Part shown: positions 28,007-38,072 of the stretch, piece by piece
Layout: each line of letters begins with the position of its first letter
Numbering within the stretch: position 1 is the first letter of the stretch
Assembly: GCF_007559435.1 (NCBI RefSeq)
Contig: NZ_VMBP01000004.1
Location: forward strand, 310,001-374,000
Length of the DNA stretch: 64,000 bases
Direction: 5' to 3'
Source of the DNA: Ancylobacter moscoviensis
Lineage (GTDB): Bacteria > Pseudomonadota > Alphaproteobacteria > Rhizobiales > Xanthobacteraceae
Program-made: the position numbers and the translations under genes
Notes under the pieces: model-generated
Told to the model about the DNA's origin: nothing
Databases searched by the model: none
The model's input: only the letters and a program-made list of their open reading frames with translations

Positions 28007-30022
28007 ATGACCGACGATACGCTCGATCCCGTCCCCGAGTCGCCGTTCCGCACCAGCCTGCTCGAAGAAGCGGAAGGTGACGGCAGCAACCCGACGGTCA
28101 ACCCGACGATGGGCGAGCTGATCTCGATCCGCTTCTCGCGGCGTGGTCTGCTGAAAGGCTCGCTCGCCGTCTCCGCCATCGCCTCGACCGTCGGTCCGAT
28201 GGCGCTTCTCTCCGCCGAGAAGGCCCGGGCGGCGAACAATTCCGCCAGCAGCGGCTCGGCGTTCAGCTTCGTCGAGGTGGAAGCCGGCGTCGACGAGACC
28301 CATCACGTCGCCGATGGTTATGACGCCGACGTGCTGCTGCGCTGGGGCGACGGGCTGTTTCCCGATTCGCCGGCCTTCGACCCGAAGAACCAGAGCGCCG
28401 AAGCCCAGCGTCGCCAGTTCGGCTACAACAACGACTATGTGGGCTTCATCCCGCTCGACGGCTCGTCCGAGCACGGGCTGCTGGTGGTGAACCACGAATA
28501 CACCAACGAGCACCTGATGTTCCCCGGCATCGTCAGCGTCGCCGAGGGCAAGCTGAAGGTGGCGCCGGCCGATCTGAGCCGCGTCGACATCGAGATGGCG
28601 GCCCATGGCGGCACCATCGTCGAGATCCGCAAGGTCGACGGCAAGTGGCAGCCGGTGCGCGAGGGCAAGCTGAACCGTCGCATCACCTCCACCACGCCGA
28701 TGCAGCTTTCGGGCCCCGTCGCCGGCCATGACCGCGTGAAGACCAAGGACGACCTGACCGGCAAGCAGGTGCTTGGCACGCTCAACAACTGCGCCGGTGG
28801 CGTGACGCCCTGGGGCACCTATGTGATGGCCGAGGAGAACTTCCACGGCTATTTCCTCGGCCAGCTGCCGGAAGGCCACCCCGAAGCCGCCAACTACAAG
28901 CGCTACGGCGTGCCGGAAGGCACCTATGAGTGGGGCAATTTCTACGACCGCTTCGACCTCTCGAAAGAGTCGAACGAGCCGAACCGCTTCGGCTGGATCG
29001 TCGAGGTGGACGTGAACGACCCCAATTCGGTGCCGAAGAAGCGCACCGCGCTCGGTCGTTTCAAGCATGAGGGCGCCGAGTCGATCGTGGCCAGGGATGG
29101 CCGCGTGGTCTTCTATCTCGGCGACGACGAGCGCTTCGACTACGTCTACAAGTTCGTCACATCAGGCACGTTCAACCCGAACGACCGCGCGGCGAACATG
29201 GACCTGCTCGATTCCGGGACGCTCTACGTCGCCAAGTTCGAGGCCGACGGCACGCTGAACTGGCTGCCGGTGGTCTTCGGCGAAGGTCCGCTGACCGCCG
29301 CCAACGGCTTCAACAGCCAGGCCGACGTGCTGATCGAGACCCGCCGCGCCGCCGACCTGCTCGGCGCCACCAAGATGGACCGTCCCGAGGACATCCAGCC
29401 GAATGGCGTGAACGGCAAGGTCTACGTCATGCTGACCAACAACACGAAGCGCAAGGACGAGCAAACCGACGCCGCCAACCCGCGCGCCAAGAACGCCTTC
29501 GGCCACATCATCGAGATCGCCGAGACCGATGGCGATTTCGCCGCGACCAAGGGCAAGTGGGAAGTGCTGCTGAAGTGCGGCGATCCTTCTGTCGCGGCGG
29601 TCGGCGCCTCCTTCTCCACCGACACCACCCGGAACGGCTGGTTCGGCATGCCGGACAACTGCGCGGTCGATTCCGCCGGCCGACTGTGGGTGGCGACGGA
29701 CGGCAACAACCCGAAGGATACCGGTCGCACGGACGGGCTCTGGGCGGTCGACGTGGACGGCGAAGCGCGCGCCACCTCCAAGCTGTTCTTCCGCGTGCCG
29801 GTCGGCGCGGAGATGTGCGGCCCGCTGTTCACGCCGGACGACCGCACCGCCTTCGTCGCCGTCCAGCACCCGGGCGATGGCGGCACCGACTGGGCGCCGT
29901 TCGGGCGGCCCTCCTATTACGAGGACCTGTCGACCCGCTGGCCGGACTTCAAGAACGACATGCCGGTACGCCCGGCGGTCGTCGTGATCACCAAGAAGGA
30001 CGGCGGCAAGATCGGCGTCTGA
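28007..30022 (+). CDS. phoX: PhoX-family alkaline phosphatase, Tat-exported
   Basis: A 671-residue secreted phosphatase (DUF839/PhoX, an Fe/Ca enzyme) releasing phosphate from organic esters in the periplasm. A twin-arginine signal, SRRGLLKG (Arg45-Arg46), is followed by a hydrophobic stretch and cleavage after about residue 75 (EKARA). Conserved segments are NNCAGGVTPWGTYVMAEENF and PDNCAVDSAGRLWVATDGN, and the C-terminal FTPDDRTAFVAVQHPGD. GGAG precedes ATG 28007. A candidate PHO box upstream implies induction on phosphate limitation. Confidence 0.93.
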   Translation: MTDDTLDPVPESPFRTSLLEEAEGDGSNPTVNPTMGELISIRFSRRGLLKGSLAVSAIASTVGPMALLSAEKARAANNSASSGSAFSFVEVEAGVDETHHVADGYDADVLLRWGDGLFPDSPAFDPKNQSAEAQRRQFGYNNDYVGFIPLDGSSEHGLLVVNHEYTNEHLMFPGIVSVAEGKLKVAPADLSRVDIEMAAHGGTIVEIRKVDGKWQPVREGKLNRRITSTTPMQLSGPVAGHDRVKTKDDLTGKQVLGTLNNCAGGVTPWGTYVMAEENFHGYFLGQLPEGHPEAANYKRYGVPEGTYEWGNFYDRFDLSKESNEPNRFGWIVEVDVNDPNSVPKKRTALGRFKHEGAESIVARDGRVVFYLGDDERFDYVYKFVTSGTFNPNDRAANMDLLDSGTLYVAKFEADGTLNWLPVVFGEGPLTAANGFNSQADVLIETRRAADLLGATKMDRPEDIQPNGVNGKVYVMLTNNTKRKDEQTDAANPRAKNAFGHIIEIAETDGDFAATKGKWEVLLKCGDPSVAAVGASFSTDTTRNGWFGMPDNCAVDSAGRLWVATDGNNPKDTGRTDGLWAVDVDGEARATSKLFFRVPVGAEMCGPLFTPDDRTAFVAVQHPGDGGTDWAPFGRPSYYEDLSTRWPDFKNDMPVRPAVVVITKKDGGKIGV

Positions 30023-30113
30023 CGGCGCCGGAAGCCGACCAGCCTGAAAGGATGCCGGTCGACCCGCATGGGCCGGCCGGGCGTTGCGTCCCCCGCCGGA
30101 CCGAAGACAACCT

Positions 30114-30143
30114 GGCCGCCGGCCTTACGCCGGTGGCCTTTTT
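30114..30143 (+). terminator. Rho-independent terminator of phoX
   Basis: A 10-bp stem GGCCGCCGGC / GCCGGTGGCC (one G-T pair), with loop CTTAC, runs directly into TTTTT. It sits between the convergent phoX and parC genes and touches the parC stop. Confidence 0.8.
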
Positions 30144-32377
30144 CATGCGAATTTGTTGTTGCGGGGGAAGCCCTTGGGCGGCAGGCGGCCGGCCCCGGCG
30201 CGCTCGCCGCGCCATTCGGTGAGATCCGTCACCGTCCAGGTGCGGCCGGAAGTGTCGGTCCAGGTCAGCCCGTCGGCCGCGGCGAACACCTTCACATCGC
30301 TCATCGCGCCGTCCTTGTAGCGCTGCAGCCGCACGCCGCGCCCGCGCGCCATCTCCGGGATCTGCGACAGCGGGAAGACGAGGAGCTTGCGGTTCTCGCC
30401 GATGACCGCGACGCTGTCGCCGACCGCCGGCACCACCGTGGCGGCGTCCTGCCCATCGACGCCGAGCACCTGCTTGCCCTTGCGGGTATTGGCGAGGCAA
30501 TCGTCCTCGGCGACGACGAAGCCCCTGCCCTCCTTCGCCGCGACCAGCAGCTTGCGCCCGCCCTGATAGGGCAGCACGTCGACGATGTCGGCCTCCTGCT
30601 CGAGGTCGATCGACAGGCGCAGCGGCTCGCCATGGCCGCGCCCGCCCGGCAGCTTGGAGGCGTCGAGCGTGTAGAAGCGGCCGTTGGTGGCGAAGACCAG
30701 AAGCTTCGAGGTGGTCTCGGCGAAGAAGCTGATCTTCAGCTTGTCGTCGCCCTTGAAGGCCAGTGTCGAGAGATCCGCGACATGGCCCTTCAGCGCCCGC
30801 ACCCAGCCCTTTTCCGACACCACGACCGTCACCGGCTCGCGCTCCACCAGCGCCTCGATCACCGCGTCGGCGTCATGGGCGGCTGCCTCGCCGAAGCCGG
30901 TGCGCCGGCGGCCGAGCGGGGTGTCGGGCGCGAACATCTTGCGGGTCTCGCCCAGCTCCCAGGCGACGGTCTTCCACTGCTTGGCCTCGGAGGCCAGCAG
31001 CTTCTCGATGCCGTCCTTCTCCTTGGTGAGGGCGTCGTGCTCCTTGCGGATCTCGAATTCCTCGAGCTTGCGCAGCGAGCGCAGGCGCATGTTGAGGATC
31101 GCCTCGGCCTGCACGTCGGTAAGCTCGAAACGCGCCATCAGCGCCGGCTTCGGCTCGTCCTCCTCGCGGATGATGCGGATCACCTCGTCGAGGTTGAGAT
31201 AGGCGATGAGGTAGCCGCCCAGCACTTCCAGCCGGTGCTCGATCTGCGCCAGGCGATAGCGCGAACGGCGCAGCAGTACCTCGCGGCGATGGTCGACCCA
31301 TTCGCGCAGGGCTTCCAGCAGGCTGACGACCTTCGGCACCTGCCCGCCGACCAGCACGTTCATGTTCAGCGGGAAGCGCGTTTCCAGCTCGGTGAGCCGA
31401 AACAGGCTTTCCATCAGTAGCTCGGCGTCGACATTTCTCGCGCGCGGTTCGAGCACCAGCCGCACATCCTCGGCGCTCTCGTCGCGCACGTCGGCGAGCA
31501 GCGGCAGCTTCTTCTCGTTGAGGAGGTCGGCGATCTTCTCGACGAGGCGCGACTTGGGCACGCCGTAGGGGATCTCGGTGACGACGACCACATAGGTGCC
31601 GCGCCCGGTCTCTTCCTTGTGCCAGCGCGCGCGCAGGCGGAAGCCGCCGCGGCCAGTGGCATAAGCATCCGCCATCGAGGCCGGTGACTCGATGATGACC
31701 CCGCCGGTCGGAAAGTCCGGCCCCTTCACGAATTTCAGCAGGTCGTCGGTGGTCGCCTGCGGGTTCTCGATGATGTGCAGGCTGGCGTCGATCAGCTCAG
31801 CCGCGTTGTGCGGCGGGATCGAGGTCGCCATGCCCACCGCGATGCCGGTGGAACCGTTGGCGAGCAGGTTCGGGAAGGCGCCGGGCATGACGACCGGCTC
31901 TTCGGTCGTGCCGTCATAGTTGGGGCGGAAGTCGACGGCGTCCTCATCGATACCGTCGAGGATGAGCCGGGCCACATCGGTCAGGCGGGCCTCGGTGTAA
32001 CGCTCGGCGGCAGCGTTGTCGCCGTCGATGTTGCCGAAGTTCCCCTGCCCGTCGACCAGCGGATAGCGCTGGGAAAAATCCTGCGCGAGGCGGACCATAG
32101 CGTCGTAGATCGCCATGTTGCCGTGCGGGTGGAACGAGCCCATCACGTCGCCGACGATCTTCGCGCTCTTGCGGAAGCCGCCTCCCGGATCGAGGCGCAG
32201 GAGGCGCATGCCATAGAGGATGCGCCGGTGCACCGGCTTCAGCCCGTCACGAGCATCCGGCAGGGCGCGATGCATGATGGTCGAGAGCGCATAGGCAAGG
32301 TAACGCTCCTCGAGCGCCGCCTTCAGGCCGATCGGTTCGATCGTGCCGTCATCGGTCGGAATCGGTGGCTCTCCCAT
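30143..32377 (-). CDS. parC: DNA topoisomerase IV subunit A
   Basis: A 744-residue type IIA topoisomerase subunit for chromosome decatenation. The active-site Tyr127 lies in [11 protein letters not shown], after [20 protein letters not shown] and [16 protein letters not shown]-terminal repeats of the ParC beta-pinwheel follow (about 500-720). The positions equivalent to quinolone-resistance sites Ser80 and Glu84 of E. coli ParC are Met88 and Asp92. The protein partner ParE is elsewhere. Confidence 0.94.
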   Translation of the reverse strand: MGEPPIPTDDGTIEPIGLKAALEERYLAYALSTIMHRALPDARDGLKPVHRRILYGMRLLRLDPGGGFRKSAKIVGDVMGSFHPHGNMAIYDAMVRLAQDFSQRYPLVDGQGNFGNIDGDNAAAERYTEARLTDVARLILDGIDEDAVDFRPNYDGTTEEPVVMPGAFPNLLANGSTGIAVGMATSIPPHNAAELIDASLHIIENPQATTDDLLKFVKGPDFPTGGVIIESPASMADAYATGRGGFRLRARWHKEETGRGTYVVVVTEIPYGVPKSRLVEKIADLLNEKKLPLLADVRDESAEDVRLVLEPRARNVDAELLMESLFRLTELETRFPLNMNVLVGGQVPKVVSLLEALREWVDHRREVLLRRSRYRLAQIEHRLEVLGGYLIAYLNLDEVIRIIREEDEPKPALMARFELTDVQAEAILNMRLRSLRKLEEFEIRKEHDALTKEKDGIEKLLASEAKQWKTVAWELGETRKMFAPDTPLGRRRTGFGEAAAHDADAVIEALVEREPVTVVVSEKGWVRALKGHVADLSTLAFKGDDKLKISFFAETTSKLLVFATNGRFYTLDASKLPGGRGHGEPLRLSIDLEQEADIVDVLPYQGGRKLLVAAKEGRGFVVAEDDCLANTRKGKQVLGVDGQDAATVVPAVGDSVAVIGENRKLLVFPLSQIPEMARGRGVRLQRYKDGAMSDVKVFAAADGLTWTDTSGRTWTVTDLTEWRGERAGAGRLPPKGFPRNNKFA

Positions 32378-32648
32378 GTCCTCTGGCTACATCGAAGCGA
32401 TGCCGGGAACAAGACGCGAACGCGCAAGGCGGCGCCGTTGTCCGCGCACGATTTGCATGGCGCCACATTTCAAAGCCCGATCCCAAAGGACAGCAGGAGC
32501 GCCAGAGGCGCGAATGAAAACCACGCTCCGCTTCCCTCGGCATTCGTTCGGCATGAAATGAAACAATTTCTAATTTGAAAATAGATTCTAGGCAGAGTGC
32601 CGGACTCACGCTAGGGTTGCTGCACGACTATTCGGGGGAACAGTCGCA

Positions 32649-32957
32649 GTGAGAAAGACGTCTGTCTTCGGACTGGCCGTCGCGCTTGCCGGATGGTCGA
32701 TCCTTCCGGCAAGCGCCCAACGGCCGACCTATCAATATCTCGGCCTGCGCGAGCAGGTGATTCAGGAACTACGGGAGCCGCAGGTCTCCACCGGCTGGAT
32801 GAACGTCTGCCGCGAACGCCCTGTCATCCGGCAGGACTGGCGGGGGCAGCCGGTCCAGGTCCAGGTTCCCATGTGCAACATGGTGTGGGTCGGCAAGCGC
32901 TACTTCCACAACGGGAACTATTATGCCGACCCGAATTTCATGACGCCGCTCAACTAG
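32649..32957 (+). CDS. Small secreted protein of unknown function
   Basis: A 102-residue protein with a clear signal peptide (residues 1-23, ending PASAQ). The mature part has two Cys (VCRERPVIRQDW and VPMCNMVWVGKRYFHNGNYY) that could form a disulfide. It starts at GTG 32649, nine bases after GGGGGA. I do not recognise a family. Its 3' end overlaps the convergent recO gene by eight bases. An AT-rich stretch at 32550-32590 probably contains its promoter. Confidence 0.7.
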   Translation: MRKTSVFGLAVALAGWSILPASAQRPTYQYLGLREQVIQELREPQVSTGWMNVCRERPVIRQDWRGQPVQVQVPMCNMVWVGKRYFHNGNYYADPNFMTPLN

Positions 32958-33681
32958 CGTCCAGCCGGTGCAATGCGGCGATCAGCGCCGCGCGGGAATC
33001 CGGCAGGGCCGTGCCACGCGGCTCAAACACGCGCCGGGCGAGGAAGTGGCCGGTCAGTTCCAGCGCCGCTTCGACATCGTGCCGCGACGGGGGCTCGGCG
33101 ACCTCCCCGATGAGGAAATAGGGCAGTTCGAAGAGCTGCGTGCGCCACGGCTCGCCGGCATCGCGGCTGACCGCCCGCCCCGATTTCGGGGAGACATAGA
33201 GCAGGTCGTTGCGCCCGCCGGTTGCAGCGCAGCGGTCGAGATCGAGCCCGAAGCCGAGTTCCGACAGCATCATCAGTTCCAGCCGGGCGATCAGCATGCC
33301 GGTGAGGCGCGGTTCGTCGAGATGCTCGACCACGGCGACCAGCGTTTCATGCAGCCCGGGATGCGGGTCGCGCTCCGGCAGCATGCGCACGAGGCTGCCG
33401 ACATGGCTCAGCGCGAAGGCGGAATGGGCATAAGCCATCAACCGCCCCGCACGCGGCGCGACGACTTCCAGAGCGAAGGTGCCGAGATGCTCGTCAAGCC
33501 GCGCCCGCCAGACGACCCGCACGCCGTTGCCGGGCTGCAGGGCGGCTGCCTGCCGGCGCGAGCTCCCCCCGCGTACGAGGCCGAGATGCCGCCCGTGCGC
33601 GGCCGTCATCAGCTCGACGATGGCATTGGCCTCGCCGTGACGGCGCAGGCCCAGAATGATGCCCTCGTCGGACCACTCCAT
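32950..33681 (-). CDS. recO: DNA repair protein RecO
   Basis: A 243-residue RecO with the N-terminal OB fold (EWSDEGIILGLRRHGEANAI, VRGGSSRRQAAALQPGN) and a C-terminal helical part with ELGFGLDLDRCAATGGRNDL. It helps RecR load RecA onto gapped DNA. It is the last gene of the rpoZ-to-recO operon, seven bases after era. Its zinc-binding Cys set is incomplete, which is common in alphaproteobacterial members. Confidence 0.92.
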   Translation of the reverse strand: MEWSDEGIILGLRRHGEANAIVELMTAAHGRHLGLVRGGSSRRQAAALQPGNGVRVVWRARLDEHLGTFALEVVAPRAGRLMAYAHSAFALSHVGSLVRMLPERDPHPGLHETLVAVVEHLDEPRLTGMLIARLELMMLSELGFGLDLDRCAATGGRNDLLYVSPKSGRAVSRDAGEPWRTQLFELPYFLIGEVAEPPSRHDVEAALELTGHFLARRVFEPRGTALPDSRAALIAALHRLDAS

Positions 33682-33688
33682 GGCGGCC

Positions 33689-34603
33689 TCAGTCGGATTG
33701 CGGGAAGTCGAGCCCCATCTCGCGGTAGCGTTCGGGGTCGTCGGCCCAGTTTTCGCGCACCTTCACGAAGAGGAATAGGTGCACCGGCGCCTCGACGATT
33801 TCGGTCAGCTCCTTGCGGGCGGCCATGGAGATCGCCTTGATGGTTTCGCCGCCCTTGCCGAGCACGATCTTCCGCTGGCTTTCGCGCTCGACGAAGATGG
33901 TCTGCTCGATGCGCACCGAGCCATCCTTGCGCTCCTGCCAGCTATCGGTCTCGACCGTCGAGCGGTAGGGCAGCTCCTCATGCAGGCGATGGAACAGCTT
34001 CTCGCGGGTGATCTCCGCCGCCAGCGAGCGCATGGGCGCATCGGAAATCTGGTCTTCCGGATAGAGCCAGGGACCGAGCGGCAGTGTCTGCGCAAGCCAT
34101 TCGCGCAGCTCCTTGAGGCCGTCGCCGTTCTGCGCGGAGACCATGAACAGGCGGTCGAAGCTGATGAGCTCGGCCACCTTGGCGGCCAGCTCCAAGAGGC
34201 TGTCGCGCTTCACCAGGTCAATCTTGTTGAGCAGGATCGCCCGCGGCCGTTTTACGTCGGCGAGCCCCTTGATGATGGCCTCGACATCCTCGGTCAGGCC
34301 GGCACGCGCGTCGATGAGCAGCACGACGGCATCGGCATCGCCGGCCCCGCTCCAGGCGGAGCGGACCATGGCTTTCTCCAGCCGGCGCTTGGGGGCGAAA
34401 ATGCCGGGCGTGTCGACGAGGATGATCTGCGTCGTGCCTTCGAGCGCGATGCCGCGCACCAGCGAGCGCGTGGTCTGCACCTTGTGCGAGACGATCGACA
34501 CCTTGGTGCCGACCAGCGCATTGGTGAGCGTCGACTTGCCCGCGTTCGGCGCCCCGATCAGGGCAACGAAGCCGCAGCGCGTCTCTTCGGTGGTTTCGTT
34601 CAT
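33689..34603 (-). CDS. era: GTPase Era
   Basis: A 304-residue ribosome-assembly GTPase. The G1 motif is GAPNAGKSTL, G2 includes the TTR of VQTTRSLVRG, G3 is DTPG, and G4 is NKIDLV. A C-terminal KH domain is present (REITREKLFHRLHEELPYRS, RKIVLGKGGETIKAI). It binds the 3' end of 16S rRNA. Its ATG overlaps the rnc stop (ATGA), the conserved rnc-era coupling. Confidence 0.95.
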   Translation of the reverse strand: MNETTEETRCGFVALIGAPNAGKSTLTNALVGTKVSIVSHKVQTTRSLVRGIALEGTTQIILVDTPGIFAPKRRLEKAMVRSAWSGAGDADAVVLLIDARAGLTEDVEAIIKGLADVKRPRAILLNKIDLVKRDSLLELAAKVAELISFDRLFMVSAQNGDGLKELREWLAQTLPLGPWLYPEDQISDAPMRSLAAEITREKLFHRLHEELPYRSTVETDSWQERKDGSVRIEQTIFVERESQRKIVLGKGGETIKAISMAARKELTEIVEAPVHLFLFVKVRENWADDPERYREMGLDFPQSD

Positions 34604-35319
34604 GAAGTAACCCGTTCGAGGAACGCCGCGGCGGCGGTCTTCTGTGCATTCTGCTTGGAGGTGCCGGTCGCCTCGACAGGCTCGTAGCCGGGCACCTCGA
34701 CGGCAATTCGGAACTCGGGATTATGGTCGGGTCCCGAGCGATCGACCAGCCGGTAGTGTGGCGGCGGCAGTCCCCGCCCCTGCGCCCATTCCTGCAGCGC
34801 CGTCTTCGGATCGCGGGCCGAGCTGCCCGGAGTCGCCAGCCGTGGCCGCCAGAACCGTTCGATCAGCGCTTCCGCCGCCGGAAAGCCGGCATCGAGATAG
34901 ACCGCCGCCAGCACCGCCTCGGCGACATCGGCGAGAATGGTGGAGCGATCGCGCCCGCCGGAACGCTCCTCGCCGGCGCCGAGGCGAAGATGCGGGCCCA
35001 GCCCCATCGCGCGGGCGACCTCGGCGCAGGCGTCCTCGCAGACGAGATCCGCCAGCCGCCGCGAGAGTTCGCCCTCCTCCGCATGCGGATAGGCGCGGTA
35101 GAGCATGTCGGAAACCACCAGCCCCAGCACGTGGTCGCCGAGAAACTCCAGTCGCTGGTAGGACCGCACGCGAGCGCGCGAGCCCTGAACCTCCGTCACG
35201 GAGCTGATATGGGTCAGTGCGAGACGCAGATGCGCGCGATCCGCGAAGCTGTGCCCGAGAGCCTCTTCGAGCGCGTCGAGGCCGATGTCGTCGGCGGGCC
35301 GCGCCTTGCTGCGCGTCAT
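34600..35319 (-). CDS. rnc: Ribonuclease III
   Basis: A 239-residue double-strand-specific endonuclease. The catalytic signature is YQRLEFLGDHVLGLVVSDML, with the second acidic cluster at TILADVAEAVLAAVYLDAG. A C-terminal dsRNA-binding domain (DPKTALQEWAQGRGLPPPHY, GTSKQNAQKTAAAAFLE) is present. It processes rRNA and mRNA. Start ATG 35319 overlaps the lepB stop by four bases, which explains the weak ribosome site. Confidence 0.94.
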   Translation of the reverse strand: MTRSKARPADDIGLDALEEALGHSFADRAHLRLALTHISSVTEVQGSRARVRSYQRLEFLGDHVLGLVVSDMLYRAYPHAEEGELSRRLADLVCEDACAEVARAMGLGPHLRLGAGEERSGGRDRSTILADVAEAVLAAVYLDAGFPAAEALIERFWRPRLATPGSSARDPKTALQEWAQGRGLPPPHYRLVDRSGPDHNPEFRIAVEVPGYEPVEATGTSKQNAQKTAAAAFLERVTS

Positions 35320-36071
35320 CGCACGAAGGAGAAGATGCGGTCCCAGCGCACCGTCCAAGGCCACTTCCAGAACTGCCAGGCGGCGTCGCCTTCCTTCACC
35401 GAGAAGAAGATGACCTGCGCCCGGCCGATGAGGTTCTCATAGGGCACGTAGCCGACCTGGCTGAGCACGCGGCTGTCGGTGGAGTTGTCGCGGTTGTCGC
35501 CCATCATGAAGTAGTGGTCGGCCGGCACCTTGTAGACCGGGGTGTTGTCGTAGAAGCCGTTGTCCACGAGATCGAGCGTGTAGTAGCTCACGCCGTTCGG
35601 CAGGGTCTCGGTCCAGCGCTTCACGCGCTCGACACGCCCGCCGCCCTCGTCGTCCATCCAGTAGCCGGCATCCTCGCGCTTCACCGGCTGGCCGTTGATG
35701 TGCAGCACGCCGCCGATCATCTGAATCTCGTCGCCGGGCAGGCCAATCACGCGCTTGATGTAATCGGTGCTCTCGTCGCGCGGCAGCTTGAACACCACCA
35801 CGTCGCCGCGGTTCGGCGTCGAGCCGAGGATGCGCCCGTCGAAGAGCGGCGGCGAGAAGGGCAGCGAGAAGCGCGAATAGCCATAGCTGAACTTCGACAC
35901 GAACAGATAGTCGCCGACGAGCAGCGTCTCCTTCATCGAGCCGGACGGGATGTTGAACGGCTGGAACAGGAAGGTGCGGATCAGGATGGCGATCAGGAAC
36001 GCCTGGATGATCACCTTGACGGTCTCGCCGAGGCCGCCTTCCTTCTTCTTCGGTTCGGTCGTCGAAGTCAT
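35316..36071 (-). CDS. lepB: Signal peptidase I
   Basis: A 251-residue inner-membrane protease removing Sec signal peptides. It has one N-terminal transmembrane helix (about 18-36), catalytic Ser45 in NIPSGSMKETLLVGD and catalytic Lys105 in DYIKRVIGLPGDEIQ. MGDNRDNSTDSR is the box-E motif. Start ATG 36071 follows GGAAGG; the longer frame to 36113 is unlikely. It is coupled to rnc. Confidence 0.95.
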   Translation of the reverse strand: MTSTTEPKKKEGGLGETVKVIIQAFLIAILIRTFLFQPFNIPSGSMKETLLVGDYLFVSKFSYGYSRFSLPFSPPLFDGRILGSTPNRGDVVVFKLPRDESTDYIKRVIGLPGDEIQMIGGVLHINGQPVKREDAGYWMDDEGGGRVERVKRWTETLPNGVSYYTLDLVDNGFYDNTPVYKVPADHYFMMGDNRDNSTDSRVLSQVGYVPYENLIGRAQVIFFSVKEGDAAWQFWKWPWTVRWDRIFSFVR

Positions 36072-36193
36072 GTCGCCTTCCGGTGCGCTCGCGGCGCGGC
36101 ATGCGCCGCGCAAGGCGGCCGTGCGGCTCCTATAACCGCTTGGCGAGGTCGCGGCAACGCGCGCCGCTCACGATCGCACGAGGTGACAGTACG

Positions 36194-36604
36194 TCAGCCA
36201 CCGTCTTTTTTCGGTACGGCGCTGATGATGACGAAGGCCTGGGCCAGCGGACCGTCATCGGTGATGGTGAGGTCGATGCGCGCCTCGAAGCCTGCCGGCG
36301 TGATGGCGTCGAGCCGCACCTTCGCCCCGCCGGTCAGTGCCATGGTCGGCCTGCCGGACGGCATGTTGACCACGCCCATGTCCTTCCAGAACACGCCCTG
36401 CGCGAGGCCGGTGCCAAGCGCCTTGGCGCAGGCCTCCTTGGCGGCGAAGCGCTTGGCGTAGCTTTCGACGCGCCGGGCCCGCCGGTCGGATTTTGCGCGC
36501 TCGATCGGCGTGAAGACACGGTCGAGGAAACGCTCGCCATGGCGCTCCAGCACCTCGGCGACGCGCCGGGCGTCGGTGATGTCGGAGCCGATGCCGATGA
36601 TCAC
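36194..36604 (-). CDS. acpS: Holo-[acyl-carrier-protein] synthase
   Basis: A 136-residue phosphopantetheinyl transferase activating acyl carrier protein. It has the motifs [14 protein letters not shown] and [18 protein letters not shown], and [16 protein letters not shown]. It starts at GTG 36604, seven bases after the pdxJ stop. About 120 bases separate it from lepB. Confidence 0.93.
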   Translation of the reverse strand: MIIGIGSDITDARRVAEVLERHGERFLDRVFTPIERAKSDRRARRVESYAKRFAAKEACAKALGTGLAQGVFWKDMGVVNMPSGRPTMALTGGAKVRLDAITPAGFEARIDLTITDDGPLAQAFVIISAVPKKDGG

Positions 36605-36611
36605 GAGCGCC

Positions 36612-37388
36612 TCACGCCGCCTGCGGCGCGCCGAGACGCGCCCGCCCGCGCGACATCGCCTCGCGCATGTGCCGGATCGATTCCTCGAGCCCAGTGAAGA
36701 TGGCCTCGCCGATGAGGAAGTGCCCGATGTTCAGTTCGCGCACGGAGGCGAGAGCGGCGATCGTCTCGGCCGTGGCGTAATCGAGGCCGTGGCCGGCGTG
36801 GATCTCCAGCCCGAGCTCGCTGCCCTGCACGGCCGCGCGCCGCAGACGGGTGAACTCGGATTCCGCCGCGTTCGCTTCGCCGGCAGTGAGGAAGTCGCAC
36901 CAAGCTCCGGTATGAAGCTCGACGACCGCCGCGCCGATATCGGCTGCACGGGCGATCTGATCCTCGTCGGGGGCAACGAAGAGCGAGACGCGGATGCCGG
37001 CATGGCCGAGCTTCTCGACCTTGCGGGCGAGGTCGATGCCGCCGCCCAGCACGTCGAGGCCGCCCTCGGTGGTGCGTTCCTCGCGTCGCTCCGGCACGAG
37101 GCAGCAGGCATGCGGCTTCAGTTCCAGCGCCAGAGCGACCATCTCGTCAGTCGCCGCCATCTCGAAATTCAGCGGAACGGTCAGCACCTCGCGCAGGCGG
37201 CGCATGTCGGCATCGCGGATATGGCGACGATCCTCGCGCAGATGCGCGGTGATGCCGTCGGCGCCGGCCGCGCAGGCGAGCTGGGCCGCGCGCACCGGAT
37301 CGGGCAGCGCACCGCCGCGCGCGTTGCGCACGGTCGCGACGTGATCGACGTTCACTCCGAGACGGATCGGCGGGACGATACGGGTCAT
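36612..37388 (-). CDS. pdxJ: Pyridoxine 5'-phosphate synthase
   Basis: A 258-residue TIM-barrel enzyme forming pyridoxine phosphate from 3-amino-1-hydroxyacetone phosphate and deoxyxylulose phosphate. It has [47 protein letters not shown] and [15 protein letters not shown], and ends with [19 protein letters not shown]. Start ATG 37388 gives the usual family N-terminus. It lies five bases after pyrE. Confidence 0.95.
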   Translation of the reverse strand: MTRIVPPIRLGVNVDHVATVRNARGGALPDPVRAAQLACAAGADGITAHLREDRRHIRDADMRRLREVLTVPLNFEMAATDEMVALALELKPHACCLVPERREERTTEGGLDVLGGGIDLARKVEKLGHAGIRVSLFVAPDEDQIARAADIGAAVVELHTGAWCDFLTAGEANAAESEFTRLRRAAVQGSELGLEIHAGHGLDYATAETIAALASVRELNIGHFLIGEAIFTGLEESIRHMREAMSRGRARLGAPQAA

Positions 37389-37393
37389 GGCGG

Positions 37394-37987
37394 CTACGCC
37401 TTCGCGCCCTGGATGCCGCGGCTGCCGGGCTTCACCGGCGGCAGCGCCGCGAGTTCCGGCGGCAGGGCATCGGCCGGATAGGCGGGAATGTCGAGCTTGG
37501 CCAGCGAGACCAGCGGCACGCCGAGATCGGCCTTGCCGTTCGAGCGGTCGATCAGGCAGGCGGCACCCACGACGTTCTTCGTGTGCTCGGCGATGGCGGC
37601 AAGGCACTCGCGGGAGGAAAGACCGGTGGTCACGATGTCCTCGACCATCAGCACCTTCGCCTCCTCAGGGATGGCGAAGCCGCGCCGCAGCTGGAACCGG
37701 CCGTCCTCGCGCTCGACGAACACCGCCTTGGCACCGAGATGGCGTGCCGTCTCGTAGCCCGGCACGATGCCGCCGACCGCCGGCGAGACGACGTAGTCGA
37801 TCTTGCCGAAGGCGGCCTCGGCCTTCTGCGCCAGCGCCTTGCAGAGCCGCTCGGTGCGCACGGGATCCTGGAAGATGAACATCTTCTGGAGGAAGACGGG
37901 ACTGCGCAGGCCCGACGACAGAATGAAATGGCCCTCAAGCAGCGCACCGGCGGCACGGAATTCGGCCACGACCTCGTCTTGTGTCAT
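37394..37987 (-). CDS. pyrE: Orotate phosphoribosyltransferase
   Basis: A 197-residue enzyme converting orotate and PRPP to OMP in pyrimidine synthesis. The PRPP-binding motif is [16 protein letters not shown], with [19 protein letters not shown] near the N-terminus and [15 protein letters not shown]. Start ATG 37987 is used; an upstream frame to 38047 lacks similarity. It lies between rsh and pdxJ. Confidence 0.94.
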   Translation of the reverse strand: MTQDEVVAEFRAAGALLEGHFILSSGLRSPVFLQKMFIFQDPVRTERLCKALAQKAEAAFGKIDYVVSPAVGGIVPGYETARHLGAKAVFVEREDGRFQLRRGFAIPEEAKVLMVEDIVTTGLSSRECLAAIAEHTKNVVGAACLIDRSNGKADLGVPLVSLAKLDIPAYPADALPPELAALPPVKPGSRGIQGAKA

Positions 37988-38072
37988 CTGAATGCCCGGA
38001 AGTTTCTGAACGGTTGGGGTGATAGCCCATCCGCATTGCCGCGTCACGACCGATCCGCCCGGCGGGGCGGGT

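Noticed and set aside
32560-32592. AT-rich stretch before the small secreted protein that loosely resembles an Irr/ICE or Fur site
   Set aside because: The palindrome is imperfect (TTTGAAAATAGATTCTA) and the downstream gene has no iron link.
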